From Elusimicrobia bacterium CG06_land_8_20_14_3_00_38_11 (GTDB lineage Bacteria > Elusimicrobiota > UBA8919), in the NCBI GenBank assembly GCA_002780205.1, contig PEVQ01000278.1, forward strand, positions 1 through 7,900: DNA of 7,900 bases, in the 5' to 3' direction. Below are positions 1 to 4,401 of this stretch, in pieces. The position numbers were made by a program, and so were the translations under genes. The notes under the pieces were generated by a model. The model had not been told where the DNA came from. It saw only the letters and a list, made by a program, of their open reading frames with translations, and made no database searches. The stretch's first letter is position 1. The number at the start of each line of letters is the position of its first letter.

Positions 1-45
1 TGGCATTATGATTTTACATCTTTTTATGGAATTTTCAAGTGATTT

Positions 46-774
46 TTATTTTTTCAAATACAGAAAATGTTCAAGGTTGCCTTTTGGACCTTTTATGGGC
101 GAAGCGGTTTCACCAAAAAGTTTCAAACTGATTCCTTCTGAAAAATTTTTAATTTTATCTATGGCGAGCCGGCGGATTTTTTCGTCTTGGACAACGCCAT
201 TTTGGGTAGAGCCTTTCGGGGCTTCAAACTGCGGTTTTACAAGTGTTATTATTTCTCCGCCTTTTTTGAGAAGTTCTGCAACGACCGGCAGAACCTTTAC
301 AAGCGAGATAAATGAAACATCTATAACCGCCAAATCAATTTCATCTTTCAATAAATTTTTATCAAAATATCTGATATTCGTTTTCTCAAAATTCACAACC
401 CGGGAATCGCTGCGAAGTTTCAAATCCATAATACCGTAACCGACATCAATGCAATAAACCTTTTTAGCACCGTTTTTTAACAAGCAGTCGGTGAAACCGC
501 CGGTTGAAGCGCCGACATCAAGACAAATTTTATCTTTAACGCAGATGGAAAACTCCTCAATCGCTTTTTTCAGTTTAATTCCGCCGCGGGATACAAATTC
601 GGCCGACTCTTTTATGGAAATTTCAGATGTTTCCGAAACGGCAAAACCAGGTTTCGTGATAATTTTCCCGTCTACGGTAACCTTACCTTCCATTATAAAC
701 GCCGTTGATTTATTGAGAGATGAAACAAGTCCCCTTCTGAAAATTAGGACATCTAACCGGATTTTTTCAGCCAT
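46..774 (-). CDS. tlyA: TlyA family rRNA 2'-O-methyltransferase (S4 domain + FtsJ-like domain)
   Basis: TlyA enzymes methylate ribose 2'-OH groups in rRNA (C1920 of 23S, in some members also C1409 of 16S) using SAM in the cytoplasm. The 242-residue protein has an S4 RNA-binding domain at about 5-55 (RLDVLIFRRG, then VTVDGKIITKPG) and a Rossmann methyltransferase domain from about 60. The SAM loop is LDVGASTGGF (85-94). The KDKE-type catalytic set is visible as K67 (SRGGIKL), D152 (IDVSF), K180 (LVKPQFE) and E235 (GNLEHF). It is somewhat shorter than the usual 265-270 residues, with little sequence before the S4 domain, which suggests the short TlyA type; the exact target is inference. The ATG at 774 lies inside the end of dxs (22-base overlap) and has no Shine-Dalgarno sequence, so translational coupling to dxs is likely. 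It is the last gene of the ispA operon seen here. Confidence 0.95.
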   Translation of the reverse strand: MAEKIRLDVLIFRRGLVSSLNKSTAFIMEGKVTVDGKIITKPGFAVSETSEISIKESAEFVSRGGIKLKKAIEEFSICVKDKICLDVGASTGGFTDCLLKNGAKKVYCIDVGYGIMDLKLRSDSRVVNFEKTNIRYFDKNLLKDEIDLAVIDVSFISLVKVLPVVAELLKKGGEIITLVKPQFEAPKGSTQNGVVQDEKIRRLAIDKIKNFSEGISLKLFGETASPIKGPKGNLEHFLYLKK

Positions 775-2609
775 TGGTTTATGTTGATGTGAATTTTATC
801 GGAGGTTAAACCATATTTTTCTCTTATTTCATTCTGTCTGCCGTGCTCAACGAATTTATCGGGAAGACCAATAGTATGAATTTTTACATCCGCATCTTTT
901 AACAATTCGCAGACGGCACTTCCGAAACCGCCTGAAATTACATTTTCTTCAATAGTAACTATTTTCTTAGTTTTTTGCAAAATATTTTTTATTAAATCAA
1001 TATCAAGCGGTTTTACAAAACGGATATTGACGACTCCGCAGGAAATGTTTTCTGATTGAAATTTGTGTGCGACATCTAATGATACGCCGACTAAACTTCC
1101 GGCTGCCAGAATAAAAAGTTCCTTACCTTCTTTGACAATTTCGGATTTACCGACGGGCAAAATCTTAATATCTTTTTCCAACTTGACACCTACACCGTTG
1201 CCGCGGGGATAACGGATAGCGACGGGACAGTTCAGCGTAAATGCTGTTTTCAGCATATTTTGGAGTTCGTTCTCGTCGGAAGGAGTCATTATCACGATAT
1301 TCGGAATCATCCTTAAATATGATAAATCAAAGGCGCCCTGATGCGTGGCACCGTCCTCACCGACGATACCCGCCCTATCAATTGCAAAAACAACAGGCAG
1401 ATTTTGCAGACAAACATCGTGGATTATTTCATCAATTGCTCTCTGTAAAAATGTGGAATAAATCGCGACCACCGGTTTATAGCCGGAAGCGGCAAGACCG
1501 GCGGCAAAAGTTACGGCGTGACCTTCGGCAATTCCCACATCAAAAAATCTTTTTGGGAATTCTTTCTGAAAATCAACAAGCCCGACACCGTCAGCCATTG
1601 CTGCAGTAATCGCAATTATTTTTTCATTTTCTCTCGCAAGTTTGACAAGCGTCTGAGAAAAAATTTTTGTGTATGTGGGAAACTTTGCGCGGGCAATCGG
1701 TTCGCCTGTGATTATATTGAACGAACCTACGCCGTGAAATGCCGTCGGATTATCCTCGGCAGGTGCATAACCCTTGCCTTTTTTAGTCAAAATATGAAGC
1801 AGCACCGGCCCCTTGAGATTTTTCACCTTTGATAATATTTCTATGAGTTTGCCGATATCATGCCCGTCAACGGGGCCCAGATATACAAAACCCATTTCTT
1901 CAAAAAGCATTCCGGGAAAAAGAAGCACTCTAAATCTTTTTGCGATGCGCATTATCTGCGAACCCCAAAAATGTATTCGGGAAAGAAATTTATCAACCCT
2001 CTTGTAAAGTTTGTTGTAAAGCCCGCCTGTTAAAAGTTTTGTAAGATATGCCGCAAGAGCGCCGACGCGGCGGGAAATAAACATCTCGTTATCGTTGAGA
2101 ATTACAAGAATATCCGTTCCTGAATGCCCTGTATTAAGCAAACCCTCGTAAGCAAGCCCGCCAGTTAATGCACCATCACCTACGACGGCAACAACTTTGT
2201 GTTTTTCGTCTTTTAAGTCACGGGCAACCGCGAAACCGAGCGCGGCAGAAATTGCCGTTGAAGAATGACCAGTGCCAAACGCATCATATTCCGATTCTGA
2301 AATTTTCGGAAAACCGCTGATGCTGCCAGTTTGGCGCAGAGTAGCGAATTGTGAGTGGCGGCCTGTAAGAATTTTATGAGCATATGCCTGATGCCCCACA
2401 TCCCAAATAATTTTGTCCTTCGGCGCCTCAAAAACATAATGAAGGGCAATTGCAATTTCCACCGCACCCAAAGACGGCGCAAGATGTCCTCCGGTATTAG
2501 AAACGCTGGAAAGCATAAAATCCCGGATTTCTTTTGCAAGTTCGGGCAAAAGTTCCTTTTTTATCAACCGCAAATCGCTCGGTTTATTTATTTTTTCAAG
2601 TATACTCAT
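753..2609 (-). CDS. dxs: 1-deoxy-D-xylulose-5-phosphate synthase (DXS)
   Basis: DXS condenses pyruvate and glyceraldehyde 3-phosphate, with thiamine diphosphate (TPP) and Mg2+, to DXP, the first step of the MEP isoprenoid pathway (also a precursor of thiamine and pyridoxal). The protein is complete at about 618 residues, the normal family length. In order, counting from the ATG at 2609: GGHLAPSLG near 40-50; the TPP/Mg motif GDG (144-146) to NDN (172-174); GPVDGHD in the first half; catalytic GIAEGHAV with Glu362; DRAGIVGEDGATHQGAFD (411-428) in the pyrimidine domain; and a transketolase C-terminal domain ending NQWLKKSG. An in-frame ATG at 2621 would add MLVN. I prefer 2609 because MSILEKINKPSDL matches the usual DXS N-terminus. 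Neither start has a Shine-Dalgarno sequence, and a perfect 26-bp palindrome (2623-2648) lies directly upstream. The gene follows the LexA-like regulator and overlaps tlyA. Confidence 0.97.
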   Translation of the reverse strand: MSILEKINKPSDLRLIKKELLPELAKEIRDFMLSSVSNTGGHLAPSLGAVEIAIALHYVFEAPKDKIIWDVGHQAYAHKILTGRHSQFATLRQTGSISGFPKISESEYDAFGTGHSSTAISAALGFAVARDLKDEKHKVVAVVGDGALTGGLAYEGLLNTGHSGTDILVILNDNEMFISRRVGALAAYLTKLLTGGLYNKLYKRVDKFLSRIHFWGSQIMRIAKRFRVLLFPGMLFEEMGFVYLGPVDGHDIGKLIEILSKVKNLKGPVLLHILTKKGKGYAPAEDNPTAFHGVGSFNIITGEPIARAKFPTYTKIFSQTLVKLARENEKIIAITAAMADGVGLVDFQKEFPKRFFDVGIAEGHAVTFAAGLAASGYKPVVAIYSTFLQRAIDEIIHDVCLQNLPVVFAIDRAGIVGEDGATHQGAFDLSYLRMIPNIVIMTPSDENELQNMLKTAFTLNCPVAIRYPRGNGVGVKLEKDIKILPVGKSEIVKEGKELFILAAGSLVGVSLDVAHKFQSENISCGVVNIRFVKPLDIDLIKNILQKTKKIVTIEENVISGGFGSAVCELLKDADVKIHTIGLPDKFVEHGRQNEIREKYGLTSDKIHININQWLKKSG

Positions 2610-2622
2610 ATTAACAAGCATT

Positions 2623-2648
2623 TCAATTAGAGCAATTGCTCTAATTGA
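2623..2648. promoter_or_regulatory. Perfect 26-bp palindrome, putative operator ahead of dxs
   Basis: The core TTAGAGCAATTGCTCTAA is symmetric and extends to TCA...TGA, so all 26 bases are palindromic. It contains the stop codon of the LexA-like gene and ends one base before the ATG at 2621 (13 bases before the preferred dxs start). A near-copy (19 of 22 bases over 2625-2646) lies at 2831-2852 at the start of the regulator gene. Likely an operator for the neighbouring HTH protein. A hairpin in the mRNA that affects dxs translation is the alternative. Confidence 0.6.
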
Positions 2649-2832
2649 TTTTTTTATATCTAAATTTCAATAACCCTTTTTTCACTAATTGGTTCAGATG
2701 ATAATGAACAGTTGACGAAGAGGCAAACCCCATATATCCAGCAATTTCTCTTTCGGTTGGCGGAAATCCTCTTCTTATTTTAGACTTCCTTATAAATCTT
2801 AAAATCTTTTCTCGTATTCTAGGTTTTTTCAT
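2641..2832 (-). CDS. Orphan LexA-type winged-helix DNA-binding protein, no peptidase domain
   Basis: The 63-residue, highly basic protein matches the N-terminal DNA-binding domain of LexA: helix IREKILRFIRKS, then RRGFPPTEREIA (compare RGYPPSVREI in LexA), recognition helix SSSTVHYHLNQLVKKG and a short wing LLKFRYKKIN. LexA repressors are about 200 residues, with an S24 autopeptidase domain that dimerises them and carries the Ala-Gly cleavage site. None of that is present here, and no continuation is visible in another frame after the TAG. Either this is a decayed LexA, or a stand-alone regulator that RecA-stimulated self-cleavage could not control. The reading frame is intact, it sits tightly in the operon (26 bases after ispA, 31 before dxs), and matching palindromes flank it, so I favour a working autoregulator. 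There is no Shine-Dalgarno sequence; the palindrome at 2831-2852 abuts and overlaps the start codon. Targets other than its own operon are unknown. Confidence 0.85.
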   Translation of the reverse strand: MKKPRIREKILRFIRKSKIRRGFPPTEREIAGYMGFASSSTVHYHLNQLVKKGLLKFRYKKIN

Positions 2833-2852
2833 TTAGATCAATTGCGCTAATT
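2831..2852. promoter_or_regulatory. Putative operator copy at the start of the LexA-like gene
   Basis: The core TTAGATCAATTGCGCTAA matches the 2625-2646 palindrome at 19 of 22 positions over the extended site. It fills nearly all of the 26-base gap between ispA and the regulator, and touches the regulator's start codon. The two departures inside the core break the symmetry (half-sites TTAGATCAA and TTAGCGCAA). That weakens an RNA hairpin but keeps a two-fold DNA motif, so it looks more like a protein-binding site with half-site TTAGnGCAA. Confidence 0.55.
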
Positions 2853-2858
2853 AAAAAA

Positions 2859-3719
2859 TCAATTCTCCCTCTGTATAATATAATCAGCAATTTTTTCAAG
2901 GACTACTGCTTTTTTACCGAAAATTTTTAGGTCATTTTTCGCACTTTTAATTAATGCCGCCGCTTTTTGTTTTGATTTTGCTATTCCGTAAATTGACGGG
3001 TAGGTCAGTTTTTTGTTTTTTAAATCGGAACCGGTTTTCCCCAATTTTTTTTTATTGCCGATAATATCCAAAATGTCGTCGGCAATCTGAAATGCGAGAC
3101 CGATTTTCCTGCCATAATTTGAAAGTGCCTTTATTTTTACCGAGGAAGCATCCGATAAAACCGCACCGGCTCTCAGCGAAACCTCTATCATCTTTGCCGT
3201 CTTGTGCAAATGGATATAATTTATTTTTTTTATTCCGACTTCCATCTTCCATCTTCCATCTTCCATCTCTATATCCGCCACCTGCCCGCCCACCATTCCT
3301 TTTGTCCCCGCGGCAACGGCAATTTCCTTTACAACTTTCGGATGAATAATTTCAAACGCTTTTGTCAGAAGTCCATCGCCGGCAAGTATTGCAATCGCTT
3401 CACCGAATTTTTTATGCGATGTCAGTTTCCCCCGACGTTCATCGTCGTTATCCATAGCGGGCAGGTCATCGTGAATAAGCGAGTATGTATGAATCATTTC
3501 AATCGCACAGGCGGTTGGCAAAACATTTTTTGCGCGGCTGCCGCAAATTTTGCAAGCCTCAAGACACAAAATCGGACGAAACCGTTTCCCTCCGGCAAAA
3601 ACGCTGTATTTCATCGCAGTATTGATAATCGTCGGCTCATCCGCATTTTTAAAAAAATATTTTTCCAGCGCATTATCAACAACCGATTTTTTACTTTTAA
3701 GATATAATTTTATGTTCAT
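2859..3719 (-). CDS. ispA: Polyprenyl (farnesyl-type) diphosphate synthase
   Basis: Trans-prenyltransferase that elongates DMAPP/GPP with IPP to a longer allylic diphosphate, probably FPP (C15), downstream of the MEP pathway begun by dxs in the same operon. The 286 residues cover the whole family (about 295 is usual). The first Asp-rich motif is HDDLPAMDNDD (83-93), followed by RRGK and GEAIAILAGDGLL. Then come GMVGGQVADIE (141-151), HLHKT (170-174), the second Asp-rich motif QIADDILD (211-218) and KKLTYPSIYG. Tyr79, five residues before the first Asp, is as in bacterial FPP synthases and favours a C15 product; this is inference. The start is supported by AAGGA six bases before the ATG. Residues about 151-161 are encoded by a heptanucleotide repeat (3239-3266), about four residues longer than usual at a variable loop. 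First gene of its operon, with a promoter at 3742-3770. Confidence 0.95.
   Translation of the reverse strand: MNIKLYLKSKKSVVDNALEKYFFKNADEPTIINTAMKYSVFAGGKRFRPILCLEACKICGSRAKNVLPTACAIEMIHTYSLIHDDLPAMDNDDERRGKLTSHKKFGEAIAILAGDGLLTKAFEIIHPKVVKEIAVAAGTKGMVGGQVADIEMEDGRWKMEVGIKKINYIHLHKTAKMIEVSLRAGAVLSDASSVKIKALSNYGRKIGLAFQIADDILDIIGNKKKLGKTGSDLKNKKLTYPSIYGIAKSKQKAAALIKSAKNDLKIFGKKAVVLEKIADYIIQREN
2872..2899 (-). promoter_or_regulatory. Possible weak internal promoter for the LexA-like gene and dxs
   Basis: Within the 3' end of ispA the minus strand reads TTGAAA (2894-2899), a 16-base spacer, then TATACA (2872-2877). Transcription would start just upstream of the operator at 2831-2852, which would allow autoregulation. 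The -10 element is imperfect and the region is A+T-rich, so it may be chance. Confidence 0.3.
3239..3266. repeat. Heptanucleotide tandem repeat inside ispA (CTTCCAT x4)
   Basis: Four exact CTTCCAT units on the plus strand (ATGGAAG on the coding strand) keep the ispA frame open. They encode most of EMEDGRWKMEV at residues about 151-161, between the conserved GGQVADIE and YIHLHKT segments. Confidence 0.9.
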
Positions 3720-3741
3720 ATTTTTTCCTTGTATGGTTTAG

Positions 3742-3770
3742 ATTTTATTAAATTCGGACGGATTTGTCAA
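3742..3770 (-). promoter_or_regulatory. Sigma70-type promoter of the ispA operon
   Basis: On the minus strand TTGACA (3765-3770) is followed by a 17-base spacer and TAAAAT (3742-3747). This gives a consensus -35 and five of six -10 bases at ideal spacing. The start would lie near 3735, leaving a short leader that carries the AAGGA ribosome binding site of ispA. A 43-bp repeat block ends 25 bases upstream of the -35 element. Confidence 0.75.
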
Positions 3771-3789
3771 CTACATCAGGCGGGTTTGT

Positions 3790-4038
3790 TTAAATTTTGC
3801 CATAAGCGATTTTACCCTCAATAGAAGTAATCATATTTTTTCTCCTGATGTTTTTTCTACCGACGGAGGAAGTTTAGGTTCGGTAATTCCATATTCCTCC
3901 TTAAATTTTTTAGGATTGATACTCATGAAATATTTTGGCGGTCTACCCCACAGTATCGCCACCCTGAATCAAGTTCAGGGCAAATATTCCATCCCGCCAA
4001 GGCAGGACTATCTGCAGATGCTTTTCAATTTCAAAGAC
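3790..4038 (-). pseudogene. Decayed coding remnants within the ispA-proS gap
   Basis: The minus strand holds three short open frames that look protein-like but are broken. 4038-3943 reads VFEIEKHLQIVLPWRDG and onwards to a stop. 3968-3831 includes ILWGRPPKYFMSINPKKF and ends SGEKI-stop. Overlapping that stop as ATGA is an ATG at 3834 with an AGGAG Shine-Dalgarno sequence (3842-3846). It reads MITSIEGKIAYGKI and then stops at 3790. The layout looks like the tail of one gene, possibly frameshifted, coupled to the truncated head of the next. No family is recognised. The ATG and peptide also occur in copy 2 near 7770, but without the Shine-Dalgarno sequence. A chance origin from intergenic repeats is possible. 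Confidence 0.35.
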
Positions 4039-4098
4039 CTATTTCTTTACCTTAAAAACTTCAATTTAACCCACTTTTACAACAGAACCTGAAGAATC
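3795..4098. repeat. Two-block dispersed repeat, copy 1 (long form)
   Basis: Block A (3795-3837, 43 bases) is identical to 7731-7773, and block B (4036-4098, 63 bases) matches 7778-7840 at 60 of 63 positions, in the same order and orientation. The blocks are 198 bases apart here and 4 bases apart in copy 2. The extra segment holds the coding remnants and a hairpin. The whole repeat lies just upstream of the ispA promoter. Confidence 0.85.
3962..3980. repeat. Short hairpin CCCTGAA-TCAAG-TTCAGGG
   Basis: Perfect 7-bp arms around a 5-base loop, inside the 198-base segment of repeat copy 1. The minus-strand open frame 3968-3831 begins at a stop codon within it, so it may have interrupted an older gene. 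There is no T-run on either side, so it is not a typical terminator. Confidence 0.5.
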
Positions 4099-4150
4099 AA
4101 AAATTCTCGCTTTTTCCGTCCTTACCTATCCCATATGGCAAAACTTCAGG

Positions 4151-4175
4151 AAAAAAAAGCAGACCAAGGATCTGC
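4151..4175 (-). terminator. Rho-independent-type terminator after proS
   Basis: On the minus strand GCAGATC-CTT-GGTCTGC forms a 7-bp stem with one G-U pair, followed directly by eight T residues. It lies about 225 bases beyond the proS stop, so it would end the citrate-synthase-like/proS transcript before the ispA promoter. The hairpin with its flank (GTAGCGGCAGATC) may itself be a dispersed repeat. Confidence 0.55.
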
Positions 4176-4196
4176 CGCTACAAATAATTTTTTGAG

Positions 4197-4343
4197 ATGA
4201 ATGAAAAAATCCGAATAAAACTTGTCCCCTTTAGGGGATTCGGCAACGACAAATTTTACACCTATCTCCCCGACCCGAAAATTTTACCGGCAGAGAGAGA
4301 CACAATTGTTTTATCAGGAAAATTGTTTTTCATCGCAACATAA
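4197..4343 (+). other. Uncertain small ORF (48 aa) in the proS-ispA gap
   Basis: An open frame starting MNEKIRIKLVPFRGFGND and ending LSGKLFFIAT runs against the direction of every real gene here. Its ATG overlaps as ATGA the stop of a 21-codon frame beginning at 4135. There is no Shine-Dalgarno sequence or recognised family, and a dispersed palindrome (4217-4240) lies inside it. The opposite strand is also open for 45 codons (4283-4146). Probably remnant or chance sequence. Confidence 0.15.
4217..4240 (+). repeat. Dispersed palindromic repeat, copy 1
   Basis: AAAACTTGTCCC, then a short TTTAG-containing loop, then GGGATT. The stem TCCCCT/AGGGGA has almost no loop. The same flanks occur in inverted orientation at 7630-7655 with a compensating stem change (CCCG/CGGG), as expected for copies of one hairpin family. 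Confidence 0.5.
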
Positions 4344-4363
4344 TTATATCAAAAGCGATATAA
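4344..4363. repeat. Hairpin TTATATC-AAAAGC-GATATAA
   Basis: A perfect 7-bp inverted repeat around a 6-base loop, 39 bases downstream of the proS stop. It is A+T-rich and has no T-tract on the minus strand, so its role is unclear; it may belong to a dispersed repeat running through to 4403. Confidence 0.4.
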
Positions 4364-4401
4364 CCAAACACCTCAGCAATTTCAGCGCTTCGGCATTATG
4401 A

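Noticed and set aside
8..439. 143-codon plus-strand open frame opposite tlyA
   Set aside because: It lies antisense to a clearly conserved gene with its full catalytic set and shows no family features; it is a shadow frame.
1500..1530. EGHAV in place of EQHAV at the DXS catalytic glutamate
   Set aside because: The catalytic Glu is kept and, as I recall, Gly at the next position occurs in DXS of several phyla; it is not a defect.
2213..2539. 108-codon minus-strand frame inside dxs
   Set aside because: Out-of-frame shadow of the DXS N-terminal domain, whose GDG...NDN motif is in the other frame.
2623..2648. Transcription terminator between the LexA-like gene and dxs
   Set aside because: The palindrome could fold, but on the minus strand no T-tract follows it; on the plus strand T residues follow, but no gene is transcribed that way.
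3737..3751. A third operator (TTTAGAT) over the ispA -10 region
   Set aside because: Only half a site matches and the CAATTG centre is missing.
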